Source: SHLJ01 sp041618535 (GTDB lineage: Bacteria > Bacteroidota > Bacteroidia > Flavobacteriales > Flavobacteriaceae). From it: a stretch of 48,238 nucleotides of DNA. Position 1 is the stretch's first letter. Every line of letters begins with the position of its first letter. Both the position numbers and the translations under genes were made by a program. Under the pieces are notes generated by a model. The model was not told the origin of the DNA and did no database searches. It saw only the letters and a program-made list of their open reading frames with translations. Below are positions 24,379 to 34,300 of this stretch, piece by piece. The stretch lies in contig JBFKFP010000004.1 in assembly GCA_041618535.1 (NCBI GenBank), positions 1-48,238 on the forward strand, read 5' to 3'.

Positions 24379-25455
24379 ATGCTCGATAAAATCCAAATAG
24401 TGAAACAGCGTTTTGACGAGGTAAATGATCTAATCATTCAACCGGATATCATAGCCGACCAGAAGCGTTATATCGAGCTGAACAAAGAGTATAAGGACCT
24501 GCGGAATATTGTTGAAAAGGGAGAGGTTTATCAAGCCTTGATAGACAACATCAATGAGGCTGAGGAGATCATCTCTGACGGTTCTGATCCTGAAATGGTT
24601 GAAATGGCAAGGATGGAACTGGATGAAGCCAGGGAAAAGTTGCCTCAGTTAGAAGAGGAAATCAAGTTTCTGATGATTCCTAAAGATCCTGACGATGCCA
24701 AGGATGTCGTGGTCGAGATAAGGGCAGGAACCGGTGGTGATGAGGCGAGTATTTTTGCCGGAGACCTCTATCGTATGTATACCAAGTTCTGCGAGGGACG
24801 GGGTTGGTCTGTGAGCCTCGTAGACTTTAATGAAGGAACTTCGGGAGGATTCAAGGAGGTCATTTTTGAAGTCTCAGGTGAGGATGTATACGGCACCTTG
24901 AAATTTGAAGCAGGAGTGCATCGGGTACAGCGTGTACCTCAAACCGAGACCCAGGGACGTGTTCACACGTCTGCCGCCACGGTGATCGTTTTGCCGGAGG
25001 CAGAGGAATTTGATGTAGAACTGGACATGCAGGATGTTCGGATTGAACGGACCACATCAACCGGTCCCGGAGGCCAGAGTGTCAACACCACTTATTCGGC
25101 AATAAAACTGCATCATGAACCCACAGGTATCATAGTGAGCTGCCAGGACCAGAAGTCGCAGCACAAAAACCTTGAAAAAGCCCTTAAAGTTTTGAGGTCA
25201 AGGTTATATGAGGCTGAATTGGCCAAGAAGCAGGCAGAGGATTCGGCCAGGCGAAAGAGTATGGTGAGTTCAGGGGACCGCAGCGCGAAGATCAGGACCT
25301 ATAACTATCCTCAGGGCCGGGTTACTGATCACCGGATAGGATTGACACTATACGATCTGGGGAATATCATAAACGGGGATATCCAGAAGATTATAGATGA
25401 GTTGATGCTCGCTGAGAACACAGAAAAACTTAAGGCGGACAATGAGGTCCTTTAA
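24379..25455 (+). CDS. prfA: Peptide chain release factor 1
   Basis: A 358-residue release factor that reads UAA and UAG and triggers peptide release. The GGQ catalytic motif is at residues 231-233 (STGPGGQSVNTT), preceded by the domain 3 start GVHRVQRVPQTETQGR. The codon-recognition region is around residues 180-195. The C-terminal HRIGLTLYDL is typical. Length and order are normal. The last 14 bases overlap the start of the following lipoprotein gene, and pyrF comes next, forming an apparent three-gene operon. Confidence 0.97.
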   Translation: MLDKIQIVKQRFDEVNDLIIQPDIIADQKRYIELNKEYKDLRNIVEKGEVYQALIDNINEAEEIISDGSDPEMVEMARMELDEAREKLPQLEEEIKFLMIPKDPDDAKDVVVEIRAGTGGDEASIFAGDLYRMYTKFCEGRGWSVSLVDFNEGTSGGFKEVIFEVSGEDVYGTLKFEAGVHRVQRVPQTETQGRVHTSAATVIVLPEAEEFDVELDMQDVRIERTTSTGPGGQSVNTTYSAIKLHHEPTGIIVSCQDQKSQHKNLEKALKVLRSRLYEAELAKKQAEDSARRKSMVSSGDRSAKIRTYNYPQGRVTDHRIGLTLYDLGNIINGDIQKIIDELMLAENTEKLKADNEVL

Positions 25456-26056
25456 TCAATATTCTATTTTTAGAACCGGAAAATTTTTTATGCTCCTATT
25501 CCTGTTTTTTTCAGTCAGCCTTGGTAGCTGTAAGCAGGTGAATAATAATCCAGAGGCTGAAAAGATGGAAGCGGATCAAACCGTCGAAGAAGAGCAAACC
25601 CTTCAACAATACAGTAACCCCCGATGTAAGTACGACCAGAGCATTCAAACCGATGCTTTTATCAGGGAGATTAAAGAACTGGAAGGCTATGAATGGAACA
25701 ATGATGAAAAGACAGCTCAGTTGGTATTGAACGACCATTGGAGCCTCAGTATCAAGCGTGGCGGATGTAATTATTTCGAACTCTCGGCCTCATTTATTTA
25801 TGACAGGTTTATCAATTTGGAAGAGAATAAGGATTTGATTTTTGACCAGGTAAAATGGATCACAGGACTGATCAGTGAATTCGATGCCGAACAGATTGCC
25901 CAGGCCTTGGATAATGGAAAATTGCAGATTCAGAGTGTTAATGAGGGCGAATATTTTATCAATTTCACAGACGAACGACTCTACGAATATTATCAATTTA
26001 CCTTTAAAGCCCAGGATGATTACAGCAATTTCAAGATCGGAAAATATTTGGACTAA
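25442..26056 (+). CDS. Lipoprotein of unknown function between prfA and pyrF
   Basis: A 204-residue predicted lipoprotein. The lipobox LGSC follows a hydrophobic stretch (FFMLLFLFFSVS). A Glu-rich linker then leads to a domain with RCKYDQSIQTDAFIREI, NDHWSLSIKRGGCNYFELSASF and LISEFDAEQIAQAL. Two or three cysteines in the mature part could pair. ATG 25442 overlaps prfA by 14 bases; ATG 25490 would give a shorter signal sequence and remove the overlap, so the start is unsettled. Its stop is directly followed by the GTG of pyrF. No family name is known to me. Confidence 0.8.
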   Translation: MRSFNQYSIFRTGKFFMLLFLFFSVSLGSCKQVNNNPEAEKMEADQTVEEEQTLQQYSNPRCKYDQSIQTDAFIREIKELEGYEWNNDEKTAQLVLNDHWSLSIKRGGCNYFELSASFIYDRFINLEENKDLIFDQVKWITGLISEFDAEQIAQALDNGKLQIQSVNEGEYFINFTDERLYEYYQFTFKAQDDYSNFKIGKYLD

Positions 26057-26875
26057 GTGGAAATAAAGAAGCTGGTTGAACATATACGTCAGAAGGAATC
26101 GTTTTTATGCGTCGGACTTGATGTTGACCTTCAGAAAGTACCACGGCACTTATTGGACAGGGAAGATCCCATATTTGAATTTAACAAAGCGATTATCGAT
26201 TCCACCAAAGACCACTGTGTGTCTTATAAACCTAACATCGCCTTCTACGAGGCATACGGATTAAAAGGATGGATGGCACTACAAAAAACGATCGATTACC
26301 TGAACCAACATTGCCCGGATCATTTCACCATTGCCGACGCGAAACGAGGTGACATAGGAAATACAAGCTCGAGATATGCAGCGGCATTCTTTGATGAAAT
26401 GAATTTTGACAGTATAACGGTTGCTCCATACATGGGAAGGGATTCTGTTGAACCCTTTCTCGAATATGGGGACAAACATGCTATCTTGCTTGCACTGACT
26501 TCTAACAAGGGTGCATTCGACTTCCAAACGCAATCGTTAGGAGAAGAGACTCTATATAAAAGGGTGATCTCGATTTCCCGGGAATGGAAAAACGCCGACA
26601 GACTGATGTATGTGGTGGGTGCCACCAAGGCTGAATTCCTTGCAGAGATTCGGACAATCGTTCCCGATAGTTTTCTGCTAGTTCCGGGAGTTGGTGCCCA
26701 GGGGGGTAGCCTGGAAGAGGTTTGTAAATACGGGTTGAATGATAAAGTAGGGCTCCTTGTAAATTCGTCAAGAGGTATACTATATGCATCTGGAGATCAA
26801 GATTTTGCCCGTGCAGCTGCAAGCAAGGCCAAAGGACTTCACGATCAGATGAGATCGATCATCCGGAATTCTTAG
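26057..26875 (+). CDS. pyrF: Orotidine 5'-phosphate decarboxylase
   Basis: A 272-residue decarboxylase that makes UMP from OMP, the last step of pyrimidine synthesis. It belongs to the longer type 2 group. The active site is ADAKRGDIGNTS with Lys96, and FLCVGLDVD near the start holds the first catalytic Asp. SYKPNIAFYEAYG and LVPGVGAQGGS (phosphate loop) are further landmarks. It starts with GTG immediately after the stop of the lipoprotein, with no base between. Its stop overlaps the stop of the small reverse-strand gene by four bases. Confidence 0.96.
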   Translation: MEIKKLVEHIRQKESFLCVGLDVDLQKVPRHLLDREDPIFEFNKAIIDSTKDHCVSYKPNIAFYEAYGLKGWMALQKTIDYLNQHCPDHFTIADAKRGDIGNTSSRYAAAFFDEMNFDSITVAPYMGRDSVEPFLEYGDKHAILLALTSNKGAFDFQTQSLGEETLYKRVISISREWKNADRLMYVVGATKAEFLAEIRTIVPDSFLLVPGVGAQGGSLEEVCKYGLNDKVGLLVNSSRGILYASGDQDFARAAASKAKGLHDQMRSIIRNS

Positions 26876-27060
26876 TTCTCGTTACTGAATGGATTCCCGA
26901 TAAGAAACTCCAGTCTATTTAATTCCTCCCTCAATTTTAAGGCACTATACTCAGAGATATCGCTGAGGGCAGAATCTTCCTGCCGCCAGTTATATGCTTC
27001 TTCGATTAGTTCCTTGTAACGGTATTCAAGGGTCTTTTTTCTTTTAAGAAGTTCAATCAT
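26872..27060 (-). CDS. Small charged helical protein, Lacal_2735-like
   Basis: A 62-residue protein that reads as two charged helices: IELLKRKKTLEYRYKELIEEAYNW and SALKLREELNRLEFLIG. The pattern Y-x-x-L-x-x-EA, then a D/S-rich turn and a second Leu/Glu helix resembles the short Lacal_2735 family of flavobacteria, but the match is by layout only. There is no signal peptide or Cys. It converges on pyrF with overlapping stops. Function unknown. Confidence 0.6.
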   Translation of the reverse strand: MIELLKRKKTLEYRYKELIEEAYNWRQEDSALSDISEYSALKLREELNRLEFLIGNPFSNEN

Positions 27061-27310
27061 TGGTACTCGAAATCAAAAATCAAGATACGTAAAAAAATGG
27101 GCCTCAACAAGTTAAAAAAATGTCAAAAAAAAGCCAACCGTTACCGATCGACTTTATTAACTAACTTTTACCAGCTAACCCAAATAAAAACTTTACTGTT
27201 TCTAGGGCGATACGCACCGCGAATTTCGACAATATATCTGCAGATAATGTTATGTTAAGTTTAGTAAATGTTTAAATATGATTTAATATATTTAGAAAAG
27301 CCATCAACCG

Positions 27311-27823
27311 ATGAAGACAATTTTCAGCCTCCTTTTAATCATTCTTTCGTTTCACTTCGGAATCTCGCAAAACAGCGAAAATTGTAATTGCTGTTCTGAA
27401 GATCATAAAAATTTCGACTTTTGGGTAGGCAGGTGGGAAGTCAGAAATCCAGATGGAAGTCCTGCTGGGAGCAATGTGATTGAGAAAGTCCAGGACAACT
27501 GTGTCCTCAAGGAGAATTGGGTAAGCGCTCGGAGTGGATACACCGGAACAAGTTATAATTTTTTCAATGGTCAAACCGGCAAATGGGAGCAGGTATGGAT
27601 CGATAACCAGGGACAGAGCCTTCATATGAGCGGTAACAGAGAGGGTAACAAAATGATCCTCAAAACGGAATGGCAGACCGACAGAAGTGGTAATTCTTTT
27701 TTCCATCGTATCAGCTGGACCTTAAACGATGATGGCTCCGTAAGACAGTTATGGGAAACTATCAATGACAATAAGCAGGTCACAATCGCGTTTGATGGAT
27801 TATATAAACGCGCCAAAGAGTAG
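27311..27823 (+). CDS. Exported lipocalin-like protein
   Basis: A 170-residue protein with a signal peptide (IFSLLLIILSFHFGISQ), then a Cys-rich start (NCNCC) and a beta-rich domain. HKNFDFWVGRWEVRNPDGS followed by GSNVIEKVQDNCVLKENW is the opening of a common lipocalin-like family related to DUF1579. The strands continue with GKWEQVWIDNQGQSLHMSG, ILKTEWQTDR and VTIAFDGLYKR. It probably sits in the periplasm. Ligands of this family are not established. It stands alone, with about 250 AT-rich bases upstream and 90 downstream. Confidence 0.8.
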   Translation: MKTIFSLLLIILSFHFGISQNSENCNCCSEDHKNFDFWVGRWEVRNPDGSPAGSNVIEKVQDNCVLKENWVSARSGYTGTSYNFFNGQTGKWEQVWIDNQGQSLHMSGNREGNKMILKTEWQTDRSGNSFFHRISWTLNDDGSVRQLWETINDNKQVTIAFDGLYKRAKE

Positions 27824-27914
27824 TTCATAAAACTTGACATTTAAGGGATGCAACACCTGAGATTAGCACGATAATTGTTATTTTGTCAGCGTAATACTAC
27901 AACCTGGAGTAAAA

Positions 27915-29063
27915 ATGGATTATATGAGGAGGATGAGTGAAGCAGTTAGAAACGCCCTGCTACTGTTGCTGTTGTTTTCTATTCAACCTGGTTTGTCACA
28001 AATACGGATCTCTGAAGAGGTTCAACCTTCCAGGGTAGCAAATGCCGGGGAATATAGTCTGTATCTGGTTGATTTCTGGGCAACTTGGTGCGGGCCCTGT
28101 GTGGGTGCAAAGAAATATCTGACCGTACTACAGAAGCAGATGCCATCTGATTTTTACATCGTTTCTCTTACACAGGAAAGCCCGGATGTGGTAAAAAAAT
28201 TCCTCAGAAAAAATCCCGCTGAACTGGCTGTAGCAATTGATTATGACCGGGAAACTTTCAGAAAGCATAGAATTAACAGTTTACCTACGGCAGTATTATA
28301 TGGCGCTAACGGGCGTGTTCTCTGGGAAGGCCATCCTGCAAATCTCAAACCTGGGGATATCAAGAAATTTTTACGATATGAAATAAAACCCTTAAAACCC
28401 TCTGAATTTATCAGGCAGGTATCTTACGCCATGAGTGAAGTAGTTGAGAATGATGCGGTTCTTCCGGAGGAAGACCTGGAAATTAGTTCATCTGATCGGG
28501 CACCCGGAATATTGGAGATCAGGAATAGTAATGGATTCACTAGTTATGAAGGTCAATTGAACAGTATCCTGTCAATTCTCCTGGGAGTTTCTGAAAGCCA
28601 GGTCAGGTTGAACAAGGATGTCAGCAATGAGGTATTTTTAATTTCGGTTAAGAATGGCACTCGTAAGGACAGACAATTATTGAAACAAGTTTTAAAACGA
28701 TTGAAACTTCGCATCGATGACAAGGAAGATAAAGGAGAAGTATTGGTTTTACAGACCGATGGGTCCGGATTCTGGGGTGATGACCAGATAAACTGGGGGA
28801 ACGATAATCCTAAATACCTTATTGATGACTCCCAGATCCAGGCAGATAACGTGTCTTTTGAGGAGATCAAATACCGCTTGGCAGGACTGCTGGAGATGCC
28901 AGTTGTATCGAACTCGGTGAATGACCCTTCTTTACACGACTGGCAAGTTCACTATAAGTATTTTGAACTCATGCAAGCCGACCTGCTTGACAACTATGGA
29001 ATTAAAGCTGAAAAGAAAACTCAGTCCTTTCCCGTATATCACATATTAAAAAAGGCCCCATAA
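27915..29063 (+). CDS. Exported thioredoxin with a DUF3738-like C-terminus
   Basis: A 382-residue exported protein with a signal sequence (NALLLLLLFSIQPGLSQ). Residues 45-155 are a TlpA-like thioredoxin: YLVDFWATWCGPCVGAKK has the WCGPC site, and INSLPTAVLY has the cis-Pro. After residue 165 comes a second part with two similar units, LLKQVLKRLKLRIDDKED with VLVLQT and LLDNYGIKAEKKTQ with FPVYHIL. These are like the DUF3738 (TIGR03435) pattern in which a short domain precedes PVYxL. The order suggests a redox enzyme with a C-terminal binding domain. The terminator at 29050 overlaps its stop. Confidence 0.85.
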   Translation: MDYMRRMSEAVRNALLLLLLFSIQPGLSQIRISEEVQPSRVANAGEYSLYLVDFWATWCGPCVGAKKYLTVLQKQMPSDFYIVSLTQESPDVVKKFLRKNPAELAVAIDYDRETFRKHRINSLPTAVLYGANGRVLWEGHPANLKPGDIKKFLRYEIKPLKPSEFIRQVSYAMSEVVENDAVLPEEDLEISSSDRAPGILEIRNSNGFTSYEGQLNSILSILLGVSESQVRLNKDVSNEVFLISVKNGTRKDRQLLKQVLKRLKLRIDDKEDKGEVLVLQTDGSGFWGDDQINWGNDNPKYLIDDSQIQADNVSFEEIKYRLAGLLEMPVVSNSVNDPSLHDWQVHYKYFELMQADLLDNYGIKAEKKTQSFPVYHILKKAP

Positions 29064-29075
29064 AAGAGGCCTTTT
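29050..29075. terminator. Bidirectional terminator between the thioredoxin and OmpA genes
   Basis: AAAAGGCC (29050-29057) and GGCCTTTT (29068-29075) form an 8-base stem around a 10-base loop. A-rich and T-rich flanks serve both convergent genes. The stop codon of the thioredoxin gene lies inside the loop. Confidence 0.8.
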
Positions 29076-29100
29076 CGAATTTTTCAAGGAGTTCTATCTT

Positions 29101-30198
29101 TTACTCACCAATCACTCTGAACTCGGTTCTCCTGTTCCTCTGGTGCTCGCTGTCTGAACAGGCCACACCGTTTGAGCAGCGGTTAACCAATCGGCTTTCA
29201 CCGTATCCTTTGGCACTCAATCTGCTTCTTGAGACTCCTTTGGAAACAAGGTAGTTCACAACCGAATTTGCTCTCTGCTGGGAAAGAGACATATTATAGT
29301 CGTCGTTACCTCTTGAATCGGTATGTGACATTATCTCGATACTAACTGGCTTATCATTCAGAATAGGAAGTAAGCGCTCATCGATCACTTTTTTAGAAGC
29401 GGCAGTTAAACGGGCACTTGCTGTTTCATAAAAGATCGGAAGTGGAGTTGCAGTAAGCAATTCACAGTCTATTTCCTCCCAGCTGGTAATTCCACCTTTT
29501 TTGGTCAATACTGTCCTTGTAACAGTCTCGGTCCTTGCAGGAACTGTAACACTACGAGTGGAAGCCGGTTTGTCAAGCACCTGCCTGGTGATAGTAGCAT
29601 ATTCTGCAGGGATAACCACTTCCTCCATTCTTGCCGGAGTTTTGATAACGCGCTTCTTGTAAGTTGATGATTGCTCGCTTACAGCGAGGCTTGATGTGGT
29701 AGCATCTTTAGCAAGAGTGGTAAAAGATACATTGGTAAACTGTGCCGGGTATTCAACATAACAGGCTACAACGCAATCTTCTTTATTGGCTGAATCACAG
29801 TCGGCCAACTGCTTATACTCCCAACCTGAGGTCTTAGGATAGATCTCATAAGTTTTTGAATCGCTTCCAAAGCTGGCAGGGATAATAGAAATATCGCTTC
29901 TTCCTTCTTTTTTAATGTAAGGCACTTCAATGGTCTCGTACTCTGCAGGTACATAGACAAATCGCTTTGAGGCCTCCTTTACCAATACTTCCTCCGTAAC
30001 GGTACGATAGGTAGCAGGAACCGCTTCCAGGGTTGTATAAGCAGGATAAACTTGAATTGTTTCAGTAACTTCACTGAATTCATCCTTGGTGATACATTTT
30101 ACATAACATTTTCCGGGATCTGGATTATCTGGCAGAGTTTGGGCGGACATAAAATTGATTCCAAAACAAAGAAAAAGGAATCCTAATAAATACTTCAT
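29101..30198 (-). CDS. OmpA-family protein with VPAxY repeats
   Basis: A 365-residue envelope protein with a signal peptide (LLGFLFLCFGINFMSAQ). The C-terminal 110 residues are an OmpA peptidoglycan-binding domain: PIFYETASARL, EIMSHTDSRGNDDYNMSLSQ and SRLSAKGYGESRLVN, with the Asp and Arg that bind diaminopimelate. A disulfide-like CSNGVAC precedes the end. The N-terminal 230 residues have repeats of a unit with [YV]PAxYxT[VI] and VL-x-K-x-A-S-x-R-x-V-x-VPA, seen at about 54-93 and 190-232. There is no barrel. It probably links the cell wall to the outer membrane. Confidence 0.93.
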   Translation of the reverse strand: MKYLLGFLFLCFGINFMSAQTLPDNPDPGKCYVKCITKDEFSEVTETIQVYPAYTTLEAVPATYRTVTEEVLVKEASKRFVYVPAEYETIEVPYIKKEGRSDISIIPASFGSDSKTYEIYPKTSGWEYKQLADCDSANKEDCVVACYVEYPAQFTNVSFTTLAKDATTSSLAVSEQSSTYKKRVIKTPARMEEVVIPAEYATITRQVLDKPASTRSVTVPARTETVTRTVLTKKGGITSWEEIDCELLTATPLPIFYETASARLTAASKKVIDERLLPILNDKPVSIEIMSHTDSRGNDDYNMSLSQQRANSVVNYLVSKGVSRSRLSAKGYGESRLVNRCSNGVACSDSEHQRNRRTEFRVIGE

Positions 30199-30340
30199 AA
30201 TAGTTAATAGTTTAAGGTTAAAAATTTAAATTAGATTTTAAATCTGTTTGTTATTAGCAAATGAGTTTCCAAGGAGTAGGTTGAAACTCTATATGTAAGA
30301 CCCGTTTTTACGAAATGGTCACAGAGAAATTCAAATTTTT

Positions 30341-31288
30341 ATGAAAAAAGGTTTCCAGATCCTCCTGAATTTGTTCATTCTATTGGGCTTTGTGTCCTGT
30401 AAAGACGATCCGGTTGCAAAACGAGATACCTCAGACATCAATCTGTTCGTATTGGGTGTGGCCCAGGATGCGGGTTATCCCCATATCAATTATGACCTGG
30501 AATGGCAGGCTGAAGAATTTGGTGAACTCGAAAGGCAATTAGTGGTGAGTCTGGGTCTCGTTGATAGGATTTCCAACCAGAAATACCTGTTCGAGGCTAC
30601 CCCCGATATGCCCGAGCAATTGTATTTGTTAAATAAGGAACTTCCCCAATCAGAGCAAATTGTTGACGGTGTTTTTCTAACTCATGCTCATATGGGGCAT
30701 TATACCGGCTTGATGCATTTCGGGCGTGAGGCTATGGGCGCAAAAAACATCCCGGTTTATGCCATGCCAAGGATGGAGGAATTCATTCGAAAAAACGGTC
30801 CCTGGACTCAGTTGGTCGAATTGAACAATATAGAATTGCATAGCCTGAAGGCAGATTCTGCCTTATCCCTGAGCACGAACCTGAAAGTTACTCCTTTGCT
30901 TGTGCCTCATCGCGATGAGTACTCCGAGACTGTGGGCTTTAAGATACAAGGCCCTGAGAAGTCGGCTCTGTTTATTCCCGATATCAATAAATGGGAGCTT
31001 TGGGACCGGTCAATTGTGGAAGAGGTCAGGAAAGCTGACTACGCCTTTCTCGATGCAACATTCTTTAAAGAAGGTGAAATCCCGAGACCCATGTCTGAAG
31101 TTCCTCATCCATTCATTACCGAAACCGTTGCTCTTTTTGAGAATGAACCAGAGAGGATACGGTCAAGGATCATATTCATTCATTTTAATCATTCTAATCC
31201 GGCTCTTTTTGATGGCAGCGAGTTGACAGACAGCTTGAAACAGCTTGGCTATCGCTTTGCGAGAAGAGGAGATAAATTTCCGTTATAG
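30341..31288 (+). CDS. PqqB-like metallo-beta-lactamase-fold lipoprotein
   Basis: A 315-residue hydrolase with a lipobox (LLGFVSCK), so anchored in the cell envelope. The fold is MBL and closest in style to PqqB: NLFVLGVAQDAGYPH near the start, then the metal motif THAHMGHYTGLMHFGREAM (HxHxGHxxG). Further ligands are seen in LVPHRDEYSETVGF and FIPDINKW, and the late IFIHFNHSNP. PqqB proper is cytoplasmic and acts in PQQ synthesis; no pqq genes are here, and the lipobox argues for a different task. Probably metal-dependent; substrate unknown. IcmF follows after 75 bases with its own -7 box. Confidence 0.85.
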   Translation: MKKGFQILLNLFILLGFVSCKDDPVAKRDTSDINLFVLGVAQDAGYPHINYDLEWQAEEFGELERQLVVSLGLVDRISNQKYLFEATPDMPEQLYLLNKELPQSEQIVDGVFLTHAHMGHYTGLMHFGREAMGAKNIPVYAMPRMEEFIRKNGPWTQLVELNNIELHSLKADSALSLSTNLKVTPLLVPHRDEYSETVGFKIQGPEKSALFIPDINKWELWDRSIVEEVRKADYAFLDATFFKEGEIPRPMSEVPHPFITETVALFENEPERIRSRIIFIHFNHSNPALFDGSELTDSLKQLGYRFARRGDKFPL

Positions 31289-31330
31289 GCAGATGCGCTT
31301 GTAAAGCAAGGATTTTGTCTCAATAATCAG

Positions 31331-31338
31331 TAAATTTG
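31331..31338 (+). promoter_or_regulatory. -7 box of icmF
   Basis: TAAATTTG, an exact TAnnTTTG match, 25 bases before the icmF start. No TTG at the usual distance is present. Confidence 0.5.
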
Positions 31339-31363
31339 TGATCGGTAAACGATCCGGTACCCT

Positions 31364-34300
31364 ATGGAAAAAATTCAGCCCTACAAACCAAAAAATAAAG
31401 TCAGAATTGTTACTGCGGCATCCCTTTTCGACGGGCATGATGCAGCTATCAATATAATGAGACGGATCATACAGTCTACTGGAGTTGAGGTTATTCATCT
31501 GGGGCATGACCGAAGCGTGGAGGAAGTGGTAAACACCGCCATCCAGGAAGATGCCAATGCAATAGCGATGACCTCTTATCAGGGAGGTCATAATGAGTAC
31601 TTCAAATATATGCACGATCTTTTGCAGGAACGCGGGTCAGGACATATCAAGATCTTCGGCGGCGGCGGAGGTGTTATTCTTCCCGAAGAGATCGAAGACC
31701 TGATGGAATACGGGATCACACGTATCTATTCTCCTGATGATGGCAGACAGATGGGATTGCAGGGGATGATAAACGATTTGGTCAGTCAATCCGATTACGC
31801 GATAGGAGACCAGTTAAACGGTGAGCATAAGGAACTTAAGAATAAAGACCCCAAGGCGATTGCCAGGATGATATCTGCTGCCGAAAATTTTCCGGAGCTT
31901 GCAAAAGGATTTCTTGAGGAGATTCACCATCAGAATTCAAAGACCACGATCCCTGTTCTTGGGATTACAGGAACAGGAGGTGCGGGTAAGTCTTCACTGG
32001 TTGATGAACTGGTTAGGCGGTTCTTGATGGATTTCCCTGAAAAGACAATAGGGATTGTTTCAGTAGATCCATCGAAACGAAAAACCGGTGGAGCACTTTT
32101 AGGTGATCGTATCAGGATGAATGCTATCAACAATCCTCGTGTTTACATGCGCAGCCTCGCAACACGTCAGTCTAACCTGGCCTTGTCTAAATACGTAAGC
32201 GAGGCCATTGAGATTTTAAAGGCTGCCAAATTTGACCTGATAATTCTTGAGACCTCTGGTATAGGACAAAGTGATACCGAGATCCTTGAACATTCGGATG
32301 TGTCGCTTTACGTGATGACCCCTGAATTTGGGGCGGCCACCCAACTCGAGAAAATCGACATGCTGGATTTCGCTGATATTGTGTCTATCAATAAATTCGA
32401 TAAGCGCGGTTCTAAAGATGCCTTGCGTGATGTGAAGAAACAATATGTCAGAAATCACAATCTTTGGGATTTGCCCGACGATAAATTACCTGTTTACGGG
32501 ACCATCGCCTCTCAGTTTAATGATCCAGGGATGAACACCCTTTATAAAAAAGTGATGGAGACCCTGGTTGAGAAGGCAGGAGCCGACCTGAAATCCTCCT
32601 TTGAGGTTTCTGATGAAATGAGTGAAAAGATCTTTGTCATTCCACCTGCGAGGGTAAGATATCTGTCTGAGATTGCTGAAAATAACCGAAGTTATGATCA
32701 AACAGTATCCGAGCAGGTTAAAGTTGCCCAAACTCTCTTCGGGATTTATAAAACTGTAGGTTCAGTTTTAGGCTCGGATCCTGAATTGAATACGCACGGA
32801 CTGGATGAGAGCCGGATGGTTCACCCGGGTGACGAGTCGGGGAAACAGCTTGTGGAATTGCTTCAGAAGGAGTTCGACCGGGTTAAGATGAACCTCGATC
32901 CATACAACTGGGATATTCTGCTGGGTTGGAAAGATAAACTGAAGAGATACAGAGACCCGGTTTATTTATACAAGGTAAGAGGAAAAGAGATAAAGATCGA
33001 AACCCATACCGAATCACTTGCCCACTCTCAGATACCCAAAGTTGTTTTGCCGAAATTCGAGGCCTGGGGTGATATCCTTCGATGGGTTCTCCAGGAAAAT
33101 GCACCGGGAGAATTTCCTTTTACCGCCGGAATTTACCCCTTCAAAAGAATGGGTGAGGACCCCACACGAATGTTTGCCGGGGAGGGAGGACCGGAACGAA
33201 CCAACAAACGCTTCCATTATGTGAGCATGGACTTGCCTGCGAAAAGGCTCTCCACAGCCTTCGACAGTGTTACCCTATACGGGAATGACCCTGATTACAG
33301 GCCCGATATATATGGAAAGATCGGAAACGCAGGAGTGAGTATATGCTGTCTTGATGATGCGAAGAAACTTTATTCCGGTTTTGACCTTGCCGATCCCATG
33401 ACCTCGGTTAGCATGACGATAAATGGCCCGGCTCCCATGCTGCTGGCGTTTTTCATGAATGCGGCCATCGATCAGCAATGTGAAAAATACATAAGGAAAA
33501 ACAAACTTGAGAAAGCAGTTGAAAAAAAGATCCGGGAGATCTATAAGACAAAAGGTGTTGAGCAGCCAAAATACTATGGGGAGTTGCCAGAGGGTAATGA
33601 CGGACTGGGCCTGATGCTGCTTGGTGTCACCGGTGATCAGGTCTTGCCTGCGGACGTTTATGATGAGATTAAGTTAAAGACAATCTCCCAGGTCAGGGGC
33701 ACTGTACAGGCAGATATTCTTAAAGAGGACCAGGCTCAGAATACCTGTATTTTTTCAACAGAGTTTGCCCTGCGGCTGATGGGTGATGTACAGGAGTATT
33801 TTATTGAGAACAACATCCGGAATTTCTATTCGGTATCCATTTCAGGATATCATATAGCTGAGGCAGGGGCCAATCCGATAACCCAGCTGGCCTTTACCCT
33901 GGCAAACGGTTTTACCTACGTTGAATATTATTTGTCAAGGGGCATGGACATCAACAATTTCGGGCCAAACCTGTCTTTTTTCTTTTCGAACGGAATAGAT
34001 CCTGAATATGCGGTCATAGGGCGTGTGGCCCGGCGCATCTGGGCGAAAGCACTCAAGCATAAGTACGGCGCCAACAGCCGGGCACAGATGCTTAAGTACC
34101 ACATTCAGACCTCGGGACGAAGCCTCCACGCCCAGGAGATCGACTTCAACGATATCAGGACCACACTCCAGGCACTTTATGCTATTTATGATAATTGCAA
34201 TTCCCTCCATACCAATGCCTATGACGAGGCGATCACGACTCCCACAGAGGAGTCGGTGCGCCGGGCCATGGCCATTCAGCTGATCATCAACAAGGAATTG

